A stretch of 64,000 bases of DNA from a virus, in IMG/VR virus record IMGVR_UViG_3300041411_000129, positions 186,001 through 250,000 of that record. One strand, 5' to 3'. Both the position numbers and the translations under genes were made by a program. Below are positions 13,723 to 21,412 of this stretch, in pieces (position 1 is the stretch's first letter; each line of letters begins with the position of its first letter). Below the pieces are notes generated by a model. The model worked only from the letters and a program-made list of their open reading frames with translations, was not told where the DNA came from and did not search any database.

Positions 13723-13834
13723 GGCAAGATGATCTCTGCGAAGATGATCGGAGTACACTCTAGAAGAGTGACTTAACTAGTGCAGTTAAGGACCTAACCG
13801 TTACTGAGGTTCGATTCCTCGTCTTGTCTCACCA
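13723..13834 (+). tRNA. tRNA-like element with oversized central region
   Basis: Acceptor GGCAAGA (13723-13729) pairs with TCTTGTC (13822-13828); T-arm TGAGG-TTCGATT-CCTCG is standard, and an ACCA lies two bases after the discriminator. Between them are a weak D-arm (CTC/GAG), a hairpin CACTC-TAGAA-GAGTG, and a second one CTTAACT / AGTTAAG. At about 107 bases it exceeds any normal class II tRNA. It could be a degenerate or insertion-bearing tRNA. Confidence 0.35.
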
Positions 13835-13837
13835 AAC

Positions 13838-13866
13838 ATAAAGCCCGGCATTCCGCCGGGCTTTAT
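13838..13866 (+). terminator. Terminator of the tRNA cluster
   Basis: 12-bp stem ATAAAGCCCGGC / GCCGGGCTTTAT. The same stem ends the noncoding stretch at 60877 and, nearly, the pair of convergent genes at 50977. Confidence 0.85.
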
Positions 13867-13892
13867 GCTGTCACTAACTAAACTGAAGAGAA

Positions 13893-14414
13893 ATGCAAAT
13901 GACCACTACCTCACGACCAGCCTACGACTTTAAGGCAATGGTGCAGAGTTTGATCGAACCGTTTACCACTAATGCTGAGTGGTTTGAAGAATGCCGGCTG
14001 ATGATCGGTTGTGATGACGGCCATTACTTGAAGGAATTCAAGACCGTCGGTATCGCAGGTCCTCGGCAATGTGGTAAGACGAAGATGCTAATGGAGCTCT
14101 TCAGTGTAACACCTGATAGTCTTTACGTGGTTCCTAATCTGCCACTGAAGAACGCATTAATTGGCTGGGCTACTAATCCAGTTAGTGAGCGTGGTTATGG
14201 ATTGACGATCCCTGTTGATCGAGTCGTTACCTCGTATGACATTAAACAAGCTATCAACGCCGTCAAGCACGGCGGTGAGGATACCTTGCCCAAGGCTAGC
14301 ACTATCTTCGTTGATAGTCCTTACGGTGTCTTTAGCGAGCTCAGAAAGGCCAAGTTTTATAACTGGCTCGCTGAACGCGGTGGCCACAAACAAATCATCA
14401 TCACAATTGAATAA
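13893..14414 (+). CDS. P-loop NTPase-like protein, 173 aa
   Basis: GPRQCGKTK (56-64) is a Walker A motif after a hydrophobic strand (TVGIA), and STIFVDSP (about 137-144) looks like a Walker B strand. It therefore probably binds ATP or GTP. It is too short for a terminase or helicase and lacks further motifs I can name. GAAGAGA precedes the ATG. Confidence 0.6.
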   Translation: MQMTTTSRPAYDFKAMVQSLIEPFTTNAEWFEECRLMIGCDDGHYLKEFKTVGIAGPRQCGKTKMLMELFSVTPDSLYVVPNLPLKNALIGWATNPVSERGYGLTIPVDRVVTSYDIKQAINAVKHGGEDTLPKASTIFVDSPYGVFSELRKAKFYNWLAERGGHKQIIITIE

Positions 14415-14426
14415 GTGAGTAGCAGC

Positions 14427-14618
14427 ATGTCCCATCGTGAAATCGATGCAGAAGTCGAAGAGTTGTTGAAGTCGGTTACTAACACCGGTATCAAACAACT
14501 CAAGTGCTGCAATGCCACTAACCAGAAAGCTCTCAATGAGCTGGTTAATGACATCAACGCCGCCTTCACTAAGGCTGCGCGCGCCTCTACTAAAACCCCC
14601 GGTAGCACCGTCCTTTAA
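14427..14618 (+). CDS. Small helical protein, 63 aa
   Basis: The ATG at 14427 follows AAGTGAG; a GTG at 14415 is the alternative. Mostly helical, with a CC pair (30-31) and basic C-terminal tail. Follows the P-loop gene by 12 bases, so likely co-transcribed. Not recognised. Confidence 0.55.
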   Translation: MSHREIDAEVEELLKSVTNTGIKQLKCCNATNQKALNELVNDINAAFTKAARASTKTPGSTVL

Positions 14619-14634
14619 GATCTAGGAGTTTCAC

Positions 14635-15045
14635 ATGTCTGAAGTAACTGAAGTAAAGCCAGTTGTACAAATGGCAAACCAACAACGCCTTCTGGAAATG
14701 ATGGGTGAGTTCCACACCCGTGATGAGATCGACGTTCCAGCGTTCTTCGAACGTGTGCGGGAGTGGGTGGCTATCCCTGAAGACGACCGCTATTCGATCG
14801 AGCTGATCGGTCTGAACATCGTCTGGTTTGCTGCGGTGATCGATAAGATCTACCCGAGCGTGGTCGACGAATACGGCGACGACATCAAGAAGTTCGAAGC
14901 GTTCATTACCGAGCGTCTTGGCAAACACGCCAAGTACGTACGTTCCGGCGTCCTGTACCAGAACTCCCTCAAGAACTGGCTGTGTAAGTTCAACTGGGAA
15001 ACTGCGCTCAAGATCCCACTGTCCTTCACTCTGCGTGATCGGTAA
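14635..15045 (+). CDS. Unrecognised helical protein, 136 aa
   Basis: TAGGAG precedes the ATG. The product is helical, acidic in the first 70 residues and basic at the C-terminus (LRDR). No motif recognised. A run of ten Gs separates its stop from the next gene. Confidence 0.65.
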   Translation: MSEVTEVKPVVQMANQQRLLEMMGEFHTRDEIDVPAFFERVREWVAIPEDDRYSIELIGLNIVWFAAVIDKIYPSVVDEYGDDIKKFEAFITERLGKHAKYVRSGVLYQNSLKNWLCKFNWETALKIPLSFTLRDR

Positions 15046-15055
15046 GGGGGGGGGG
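15046..15055 (+). promoter_or_regulatory. Ten-G tract acting as ribosome-binding site
   Basis: Ten consecutive Gs sit 4 bases before the ATG at 15060, where a Shine-Dalgarno should be, and no other GGAGG-like site is present. Such a tract can slip, so its length may vary between genomes. Confidence 0.5.
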
Positions 15056-15059
15056 TGTA

Positions 15060-15419
15060 ATGTTCGTACCTTTCAAAGTCCCTGACCTTGAAGGCGCTAC
15101 AGAGGCCACACCAGCTCGAGTATGGGTTGGTCTGGTCGATGTAGTGAAGACCTTCAAATGGGCGCTTGTAGGAGCTGCCAAGCAGAAGCAGCTCAGCTTT
15201 AAGCAAGCCACCGAACTGCTCAACGATCCTACTACGCCAGAAGACTGGCAGGTGGTTCGTGAATTAATCCAGATTATGTTTTCTAAACATCCGGAGGGGT
15301 ACATTCTTAAGCGATCCGTCGGCCTTGGTACTAAAGAGACGTTGAACGTCAGACTCAATCGAGTCGGTAAGTGCAAGGTTAAGCTCAACATCTATTCGGT
15401 TAGGTTAGGGCGCTACTAA
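15060..15419 (+). CDS. Unrecognised protein, 119 aa
   Basis: Translated from the G10 tract. A helical, basic protein; the C-terminal 30 residues alternate hydrophobic and basic residues (RVGKCKVKLNIYSVRLGRY). No family recognised. The next gene follows after 9 bases. Confidence 0.6.
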   Translation: MFVPFKVPDLEGATEATPARVWVGLVDVVKTFKWALVGAAKQKQLSFKQATELLNDPTTPEDWQVVRELIQIMFSKHPEGYILKRSVGLGTKETLNVRLNRVGKCKVKLNIYSVRLGRY

Positions 15420-15428
15420 GGAGCGGTT

Positions 15429-15665
15429 ATGTTAGGTACAGGAATTATCGGAAGAAGAACGTATTCGTGGCCGGAGTATTATCATCACGAGTATGACCGC
15501 TACGGTACACGACGGAGCGCGATGTATTACTTCCCCCTCAAGGATGAGCAATCCCCGCTTCGGCTGAGTTGGAAAGAGGAAGCGAAACGTCCTTGGCTGA
15601 AGCCTAAACCGAAAGCTAAAGAGATCTCTTCTAATCTCTACAAGCTTCTCGCCCGTTCTAATTAA
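15429..15665 (+). CDS. Small basic protein, 78 aa
   Basis: AAGGAGCGG precedes the ATG. Rich in Arg, Lys, Tyr and Trp, with a Lys/Pro-rich segment (KPKPKAKE). No motif recognised; might bind nucleic acid. Confidence 0.6.
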   Translation: MLGTGIIGRRTYSWPEYYHHEYDRYGTRRSAMYYFPLKDEQSPLRLSWKEEAKRPWLKPKPKAKEISSNLYKLLARSN

Positions 15666-15679
15666 TCGGAGTGATCGAA

Positions 15680-15895
15680 ATGCATGAACCAAGCAAAACA
15701 CCTATCGCCGATTTGGGCGATGACTTCGAACCGGAGTCGCAAGAGGACTTCGCGGAACGTCAACTGACTGGCGAGTTTGATGGCAAGTCGGAAGATGAAA
15801 TCCGCGACATCTATGTCCGTGAAGAAGCGGACGACAATCACGAGCATGAGCAACGACTCATTGATGAGGAGGAAGCTGCGGATGACGATGACTAA
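15680..15895 (+). CDS. Highly acidic small protein, 71 aa
   Basis: About 40 percent Asp and Glu with an acidic C-terminal run ending in DDDD. The ATG at 15680 lies 9 bases after CGGAG. Very acidic phage proteins sometimes mimic DNA to block host nucleases or other DNA-binding proteins; that role is only a possibility here. It overlaps the next gene by 14 bases. Confidence 0.6.
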   Translation: MHEPSKTPIADLGDDFEPESQEDFAERQLTGEFDGKSEDEIRDIYVREEADDNHEHEQRLIDEEEAADDDD

Positions 15896-16172
15896 TATCG
15901 ATCTCAAGGCTCACGTCCAAAGAACAATGGATGCTGCCTTACAGTACTTCGTAGGGACTAAGAAGCTTTCGTTCAAGGAGTTTGATTCAGACTTAGGACC
16001 TTTCCTTGAGGCCCACCTGAAACAACTTCCGCGTTATGAGCGACTGAGCTATAAGCTCCATTCGTTCCCTGATGGTGATCACTTTGACATCGGTATCGTA
16101 TTCGATGGCGGCTTTGTAGCCGCGCAGCTGTTCGAGGTTGATCCGATCAAATCATCGACAACCTTTCATTAA
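15882..16172 (+). CDS. Unrecognised protein, 96 aa
   Basis: The start at 15882 is set by GAGGAGG 9 bases upstream, inside the acidic gene. Composition suggests an alpha/beta fold, with a strand-turn (DHFDIGIVFDGGFVAAQL) near residues 65-82. It is the last + strand gene before the minus-strand block. Not recognised. Confidence 0.6.
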   Translation: MTMTNIDLKAHVQRTMDAALQYFVGTKKLSFKEFDSDLGPFLEAHLKQLPRYERLSYKLHSFPDGDHFDIGIVFDGGFVAAQLFEVDPIKSSTTFH

Positions 16173-16175
16173 CGA

Positions 16176-16208
16176 CATAGATCCCCGGCCAAGTGCCGGG
16201 GATCTATG
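16176..16208. terminator. Bidirectional terminator
   Basis: 14-bp stem CATAGATCCCCGGC / GCCGGGGATCTATG between convergent genes, with a T-rich run (CTTTCTTTTTTTT) just after it on the + strand. Confidence 0.85.
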
Positions 16209-16221
16209 CTCTTTCTTTTTT

Positions 16222-16452
16222 TTACTTCTTGAAGAGTGCATCATGGCGGGCCTGTAGATCGTTGAGGGCTAAACCACTACCGCACTGACCACAGTTACCA
16301 CGACAGGTATTACAAACAACTTCACCATCTACCGTAATGAAGTCCTGATACTTCATGTCGTTGTGGTATTGAAGCTTAGCCGTAGCCACCTCCGCTGTAT
16401 CACTTGGCGGGAAGAGTGACTTAGCCCACAGTTTGATTTTGTATGGAATCAT
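16222..16452 (-). CDS. Small CxxC protein, 76 aa
   Basis: Last gene of the minus-strand RNR operon. The ATG overlaps the stop of the gene before it (ATGA). A C-x2-C-x3-C-x2-C cluster (CNTCRGNCGQC) near residues 49-59 could bind zinc or act as a redox pair. Position after the RNR makes a redox-partner role possible but unproven. Confidence 0.55.
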   Translation of the reverse strand: MIPYKIKLWAKSLFPPSDTAEVATAKLQYHNDMKYQDFITVDGEVVCNTCRGNCGQCGSGLALNDLQARHDALFKK

Positions 16453-16652
16453 TTCAAGCACCGTTTGCACAGACAAACATCGCCAGCATCAGCAGCTTCT
16501 GGTTTCGACTCTCGTGTCACGGTCATGCACCAGCAAGTACTAGCAGACTTACCATCTGTCATAGCGCAGTATGCGGGTGCTTTGCACTCAGGGCAGGTGT
16601 GAGTGTTGGTTTGAGCTTTAAGTTGATCCAGAAGCTCCATGTGGACGCTCAT
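16449..16652 (-). CDS. Cys-rich small protein, 67 aa
   Basis: Starts at the ATG at 16652 (CAGAGAAA upstream). Eight cysteines are arranged as CPEC, a single C, CWC and CLCKRC, suggesting zinc fingers or zinc ribbons. It lies between the RNR gene and another CxxC protein, both on the minus strand and probably co-transcribed. Function unknown. Confidence 0.55.
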   Translation of the reverse strand: MSVHMELLDQLKAQTNTHTCPECKAPAYCAMTDGKSASTCWCMTVTRESKPEAADAGDVCLCKRCLK

Positions 16653-16680
16653 GCAGTATTTCTCTGTATAGGGAGTGAAA

Positions 16681-16700
16681 GGGAGACCCGAAGGTCTCCC
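16681..16700 (-). terminator. Hairpin after the RNR gene
   Basis: On the minus strand GGGAGACC-TTCG-GGTCTCCC follows the RNR stop and precedes TTTCAC. It could attenuate transcription into the two Cys-rich genes. Confidence 0.65.
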
Positions 16701-16707
16701 AGTTAGA

Positions 16708-18951
16708 TCACTTGAAGATAACTTCGCAGGTATCGCCGTTGCAGGCGATGGCACCCATGGTGTCAACTTCGGTGTACGTTTGCTTCTTCAGCTCATCGGA
16801 GAAGTCGATAGGCTTCAGTGCGCGGGTGATGTTCTCCCACTTGTGAAGGTTATAGACATCCTTCAGGCAGAAGGTCATCAGCTCGATGTTGCCACCGAAG
16901 TAGTTGTTGGCAAACTTCTTGGCACGACGAACCCAGTCACGAGGCAGCAGGTGTTCGGAATTGTCGTCTTCGAAGGTCATGCCGAAACCTTGAGCAGTGT
17001 CGCACGCAGCCCAGAGGTTGTTGGCGAAAGCCTTCATGCCGTCAACGATCAGACCCGATGCAAACATTGCACCTTCGCCGTACTTGGTCATGATTTCCTG
17101 AGCAGTCAGGACTTCAGTGAACGGAGCCTGAGCGTAAGCCTTGTCACCGGCGCCTGCCATCAGACTGATACCAGCGAAGTACTGACGGTTGTCGAAGATG
17201 TACTGCTCGACCTCGGCCCATTCTTCGTCAGTGTTGCCGACAGAGATGGTATTCGAGATATTGTGGCGGATGCGTTTGTCGACCGACAGCGAATCGTCGC
17301 TACCGTGTTCGATCCAGTGTTGTTGCGCCAGCTTCACGTATTCCAGCTGTTTGACGCCCAGCAGGTCTTTCTTGAAGATAGCGGTTTCACTGGCCACGAT
17401 AGGGAACGATACAACCAGAGACTTGCCGGTTGGGTCCCAAACGGACTTGTCAACCATTTTCGGGTTATGTTCCAGGAACAGCGGCATTACGGTTTCCTGG
17501 TCAGTCATCTGCACGTTGCGGAAGTAGCGTGCGGAGTGAGCGCCGTGGATACCGGAGTCAGTGCCCAGCAGAACAGATGCGTTGCCAGAAGGCTTGGTAG
17601 TAGTCGCACGAGGAGCCGGGTTGATCCCGATCATCTTGGCGATCTTCTTGTTCCAAACCAGAACCAGCTCAGCGCCGGCCTTCATGTTCGCTTTGTCGAA
17701 CAGAACGTCAGGGCTGGTCATCCAGCCAGTGATGGAGCAGCCCAGGAGGGCTTCACGTTCGGTGATCTCACGGGTAGCATCACCGAGGTAGGTGAAGTTC
17801 GTGTAGCCGGCTTGCAGGGTGCCCAGGATGGCGCTGGCCTTGCACATGCGGAACAGGTTTTCTACCGTGGTGATCTGTGCGCCGTTGCCTTCAGTCAGGT
17901 TGCAGAACTGGAAGCCAGAACGACCATCTTTGGTGTAAGCACGCAGACCGATTTCAACGCAAGGGTTGAAGCCTTGTTCGGTGTCTTCAGCGAAGATGAA
18001 ACCAGGCTCGCCGAACTGACGTACCGACTTCATGATCGCAGCCCATTCATCACGGGTCAGATCTTTACGGATCAGCAGAGCGGAGTTGTTCGAACGACCA
18101 CGTTGCGGGTTGGCGTCGAACCAGTTACCGGTCTTGGCAGTCATCATCTCGATGTCATCTTTCGAGAAGATGCAGATGGTGGCAGCGCGACGGATACCGC
18201 CGGACAGAACAGCGTCAGCCATGTGCATGACGAAGTCATACGCGTGGATCGGCTTGAGGTTCAGTTCAAGATCAGGGTGAGCGATACCGTCCAGCAATTC
18301 ACGGCATTTCTCGATGGAGCGTTGCAGGCCGTCTGGACCTGGGGCTTTGAAGCCGCCGGAGATCAGGGCGCCGCGTGGGCGGATCTGCGAGTAGTCGAAG
18401 TGGACTTGCTTGCCCTGGTATTCAGGGAAGGTGCCACCATCGATGAAGTACGAAGACAGCAGCACGCCGAATGCGTCAGCCCAGCCTTCGATCGAATCAG
18501 GAATCTGGAAGACCTTGGCTTCGTCGCCAGAAGGTGCGGTGATCTTCGGCAACTTGGCGATGTGGTGCTTCTGTACAGAGAAGCCTACGCCGCAACCGGC
18601 CAGCAGCAGGTACATGGCGTGTTGGAAGAACTCAGCACGGTCGCAGTAACTGAACGAGCAGTTGTACATGCGAGCTTCGTGTTGGAAGATCTGTGGACCA
18701 CCGAATTGCAGAGCGCGCTGTGCGCCCAGTACTGCCTTGTCCTTGTAAGCCTGTTCAGCGAATGCAATCGCTTCTTCCAGCTCAGGAGTCATCTTGTCCG
18801 CGTATTTCTCGCGGTGCATGTTCATCACACGCTCTACAGCTTCTTCCCAGGTTTCATACCGCCCGTGCTGCTCAGACCAGCGCGAATACCCCATTACGAA
18901 CTTGGAGTCCGACAGCATGGCTTTGGCGATTGGTTGGAAATTGAAATCCAT
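16708..18951 (-). CDS. nrdJ: Adenosylcobalamin-dependent (class II) ribonucleotide reductase, 747 aa
   Basis: A monomeric class II reductase: C98 in MYNCSF is placed like the first active-site Cys, followed by AGCGVGFSVQ; the finger-loop region GFNPCVEIG and the next FCNLTEGNG match the family; and the C-terminus carries a C-x4-C pair (C737, C742), which re-reduces the active site. The length is typical of the Lactobacillus leichmannii type (about 740). It makes dNTPs without oxygen using B12 from the host. It is the first gene of a minus-strand operon with two Cys-rich proteins. The 222-bp gap upstream is shared with a divergent gene. Confidence 0.93.
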   Translation of the reverse strand: MDFNFQPIAKAMLSDSKFVMGYSRWSEQHGRYETWEEAVERVMNMHREKYADKMTPELEEAIAFAEQAYKDKAVLGAQRALQFGGPQIFQHEARMYNCSFSYCDRAEFFQHAMYLLLAGCGVGFSVQKHHIAKLPKITAPSGDEAKVFQIPDSIEGWADAFGVLLSSYFIDGGTFPEYQGKQVHFDYSQIRPRGALISGGFKAPGPDGLQRSIEKCRELLDGIAHPDLELNLKPIHAYDFVMHMADAVLSGGIRRAATICIFSKDDIEMMTAKTGNWFDANPQRGRSNNSALLIRKDLTRDEWAAIMKSVRQFGEPGFIFAEDTEQGFNPCVEIGLRAYTKDGRSGFQFCNLTEGNGAQITTVENLFRMCKASAILGTLQAGYTNFTYLGDATREITEREALLGCSITGWMTSPDVLFDKANMKAGAELVLVWNKKIAKMIGINPAPRATTTKPSGNASVLLGTDSGIHGAHSARYFRNVQMTDQETVMPLFLEHNPKMVDKSVWDPTGKSLVVSFPIVASETAIFKKDLLGVKQLEYVKLAQQHWIEHGSDDSLSVDKRIRHNISNTISVGNTDEEWAEVEQYIFDNRQYFAGISLMAGAGDKAYAQAPFTEVLTAQEIMTKYGEGAMFASGLIVDGMKAFANNLWAACDTAQGFGMTFEDDNSEHLLPRDWVRRAKKFANNYFGGNIELMTFCLKDVYNLHKWENITRALKPIDFSDELKKQTYTEVDTMGAIACNGDTCEVIFK

Positions 18952-19173
18952 TGTTTAGCTCCGATGCTCAATATGATGACGTGTAGTTAAGGTGAGTTGA
19001 TCCCTAATAGGACCTGTTCTTCGGGTTTATTTTTACGGGTGTTTTTCTTGTTGGCCTATACTATCTTTGACTCGATTTTATACGTTAAAAAGTTACCACG
19101 ATGGATGATTGTTATAGGCCTAAATTCCAATGGCTCTTTATTTCTTTTAATAGATCAGGGAGTATACAGATCC

Positions 19174-19848
19174 ATGAATACCGTAGAGAAACTATTACTC
19201 AAAGCACTGAACGACATCTCAGACTTCGAAGCCAGTACAGGTAACGGAATACCTTTCATCAAGAATATCATCGATAAAGTCACCATCGACTATCATAACG
19301 CTGTAATGGGGCGTAAAGACCCAATTCAATGGAACCCAGCAGAACCCCCTCAGGACGCACGTAACTGCAAGGATCATCCAGCAGTACGTAACACTGACTA
19401 CATGGAAGTTCATCACCTGACGGGTACGTCAGGTTGTTCTCCAAAGTATCCTCACTGGACGTGGCCGGTGCTTGGCGTTATTGAAAGCGGATCAAGCAAA
19501 CAACTGGTAGTTCCTGGCGATTGGATCTTCGAGCCAATAGAAGGTCAGTACGTCATAATCAGCGCGATTCAGTACAGCGCTATCTTCGGCGAACAACCTT
19601 CCCGGCTTCTGAACTGTACAGAACTTCATTGCGCCGCCACATGGCTGCGACACAAACACAATCTCGATAACGATAAGTACAGGTCGCAATTCGCTGAACT
19701 TGTCGAAGAGGTTGGTCTAAAGGGTGGCGATGAGCTCACTCCGAAACAACTGGAGTCCATTCTGATGAGGGGCTTCGCGGTTGATCGCGCTGACCTTATA
19801 GAGGCGTACGACGCTTACCTGAATTGGCCTGAACAGCAACGTAAATAA
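19174..19848 (+). CDS. Unrecognised protein, 224 aa
   Basis: The ATG at 19174 is preferred over upstream in-frame codons from 18997, because that part is AT-rich noncoding sequence with poor codon use. A CAGGGAG lies about 12 bases upstream, a long spacing. The N-terminal 50 residues are helical, and a Trp/Pro/His-rich middle follows. The start PDxIDFETNG-type helix pattern seen in phage DUF proteins is suggestive but I cannot name a family. Divergent from the RNR. Confidence 0.6.
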   Translation: MNTVEKLLLKALNDISDFEASTGNGIPFIKNIIDKVTIDYHNAVMGRKDPIQWNPAEPPQDARNCKDHPAVRNTDYMEVHHLTGTSGCSPKYPHWTWPVLGVIESGSSKQLVVPGDWIFEPIEGQYVIISAIQYSAIFGEQPSRLLNCTELHCAATWLRHKHNLDNDKYRSQFAELVEEVGLKGGDELTPKQLESILMRGFAVDRADLIEAYDAYLNWPEQQRK

Positions 19849-19850
19849 AC

Positions 19851-19880
19851 ACAGACCTACATTACTAAATAGAGCAACAT
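19851..19880 (+). promoter_or_regulatory. Putative phage promoter (CACATT family, divergent copy)
   Basis: ACAGACCTACATTACTAAATAGAG; it keeps ACAG, ACATTAC and a TA-rich block, with T for the usual CAC. Lies in the gap before the gene at 19910. Confidence 0.45.
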
Positions 19881-19909
19881 CCCTAAACCCCGTAACAAGG
19901 AAGCGTCAC

Positions 19910-20239
19910 ATGTCTAAATCGACAGTAGTTCCAGCAGAAGTATTGGCCAATCTGCAAACCGAAGAAGGTAAAGCAGGTGGTTTCTACGTCATCGCCCACC
20001 AAGGCGAAGATGTGATGACCGTGATCGTGAAAGACAACGTGCTGGTTCAGATTCCTCTCCACACTGGCGAAGAAGTTCAAGGTAATGGTTCCAACGCCTC
20101 TACCCCAACACCTCACCCGATCGGCACCAAAGTCTGGTTCAGCGCCGAAGGTAAACTGCTGGATGTTCAGATCCCTAGGTTCGCTCAGCCGAAAGCTTCG
20201 AAAGCCCAAGGCTGCGACACCCCGCGTAAGCAGGCCTAA
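19910..20239 (+). CDS. Unrecognised protein, 109 aa
   Basis: Ribosome site AAGGAAG before the ATG. Residues 20-65 look like a beta-rich small domain, then a Ser/Thr/Pro linker and a basic C-terminal tail with a lone Cys. It forms a single-gene unit between a promoter motif and a strong terminator. Not recognised. Confidence 0.65.
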   Translation: MSKSTVVPAEVLANLQTEEGKAGGFYVIAHQGEDVMTVIVKDNVLVQIPLHTGEEVQGNGSNASTPTPHPIGTKVWFSAEGKLLDVQIPRFAQPKASKAQGCDTPRKQA

Positions 20240-20246
20240 GCAATAG

Positions 20247-20290
20247 TACATGGCAGGGGTCATTCCCTGCCATGTATGCCCTTTATTTTT
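20247..20290 (+). terminator. Hairpin terminator
   Basis: 12-bp stem TACATGGCAGGG / CCCTGCCATGTA with loop GTCATT, followed by TTTATTTTT. Confidence 0.85.
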
Positions 20291-20307
20291 GACATGAGGA
20301 GGATGTG

Positions 20308-20835
20308 ATGTCCGTAGTAATTTATTCAGATGGTGTCTTAGGCGCCGATCGTCGGTGTGTTATCGCTGGCGGTAGTTGGAACGTTTCTCAGCAACCAATG
20401 CAGAAAGTACACACTCATAGCTCGAAGACTTTCGCTATGGCCTCCGCTGGCCACATCCCTGGTCCTCGTGGCATGAAGATCATCATGGATACGATCCATG
20501 GGATGCTGCTTCGGTTCTTCTTGGAGGAATCCCAAGAGTCGATGGAGATGACGCCAGATATCAAGGCCAAACTCTTCTCGGAAACCCGCACCAGTATCTT
20601 CGTCATGACGAAGACTGATGTCTGGCTCTTCCACAGAGATCAGCCGACGTGGATTGAGATCACTCACCACAATTACTACTCAGGTAATGGTTCTCCTGCG
20701 GCGGCTGTATGTATCGCTGCTGGCCTGACCGTCATCCAAGCGCTTAACGAAATCCCTTACGTCTCTGCTGAAGTTGGGGATGGATACGATACCGTTAAAG
20801 CAACCGCCCTCAAACTGATGCAAGTGGAGAAGTAA
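20308..20835 (+). CDS. Possible proteasome-fold (Ntn-hydrolase-like) protein, 175 aa
   Basis: The N-terminus VVIYSDGVLGADRRCVIAGG resembles the start of proteasome beta/HslV subunits (strand, G-V-V/L-x-A-D-R-R turn, strand), and KTFAMASAGH and GNGSPAAAVCIAAGLTVIQAL match later strand-turn and helix blocks in order. The length (175) is that of HslV. The usual catalytic Thr at the processed N-terminus is not obvious, so it may be inactive or use another residue. GAGGAGGATG precedes the ATG at 20308. The assignment is by pattern only. Confidence 0.45.
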   Translation: MSVVIYSDGVLGADRRCVIAGGSWNVSQQPMQKVHTHSSKTFAMASAGHIPGPRGMKIIMDTIHGMLLRFFLEESQESMEMTPDIKAKLFSETRTSIFVMTKTDVWLFHRDQPTWIEITHHNYYSGNGSPAAAVCIAAGLTVIQALNEIPYVSAEVGDGYDTVKATALKLMQVEK

Positions 20836-20836
20836 C

Positions 20837-21409
20837 GTGGCTAACGTCTGCGCTATCTACAATGATGAGTTGTACGTTGCCACAACTCTCAAGAAACCAA
20901 ACGGCCTTCTTGCCACCTTCCCGCTTGAAAGTCTGTACTGCCGCTACGGCATGATCCTACCTACCGAGTATCTGTCGCTGAACTTGATCGACGTTCTCAA
21001 CGGTACGACTAGTCATCACTTCAGCGGTGACGTTGCCATCCTCGGCTGCCTGCTCACGCATGAAGGTGTTGTCTACGAGTACTACCTCGGTAACCTCACC
21101 CACAATGACGTCGGTGATAGCAGTATCAGGATGCGCCGTATTCCGACTGGTGAGGGTGTTCGCTTCGTTAAGTCCAACGGTGCGCGTACGGAAGAGCAAG
21201 TGCAGATGTTGATGCGCCTACTCGACATCGGCAAGATCAAGTCAATGCTCCATGGCTTTGAAATCCTCCACAAGGCTTCTCCAGGCCATTCACCTGAAAT
21301 GAATAAGCTGAACGTCAAGGCCGTTATGGCGGAGCTGGTCGCAAAAGGCTTCACTGATCCGATCCCATCCACTATTGTCTTCCACGACATCATGACTCCA
21401 AAGGAATAA
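20837..21409 (+). CDS. Unrecognised protein, 190 aa
   Basis: GTG start one base after the previous stop, with GAGAAG upstream, so probably coupled to the proteasome-like gene. Mixed alpha/beta with a helical C-terminal third. No family recognised. Confidence 0.6.
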   Translation: MANVCAIYNDELYVATTLKKPNGLLATFPLESLYCRYGMILPTEYLSLNLIDVLNGTTSHHFSGDVAILGCLLTHEGVVYEYYLGNLTHNDVGDSSIRMRRIPTGEGVRFVKSNGARTEEQVQMLMRLLDIGKIKSMLHGFEILHKASPGHSPEMNKLNVKAVMAELVAKGFTDPIPSTIVFHDIMTPKE

Positions 21410-21412
21410 AGC

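Noticed and set aside
13002-13763. Open frames within the tRNA cluster
   Set aside because: They run through canonical tRNA-Asp and tRNA-Tyr and have no ribosome sites.
13723-13834. Reading of the last tRNA-like element as tRNA-Ser(AGA) or an amber suppressor
   Set aside because: Either reading depends on the chosen loop register; the central region is too long, so no identity is given.
16675-18990. 771-codon open frame on the + strand
   Set aside because: It is the antisense shadow of the class II ribonucleotide reductase; it lacks a ribosome site and its protein shows no family features.
18997-19173. N-terminal extension of the 224 aa gene with a hydrophobic segment
   Set aside because: AT-rich sequence with different codon use in the divergent promoter gap; the ATG at 19174 is better.
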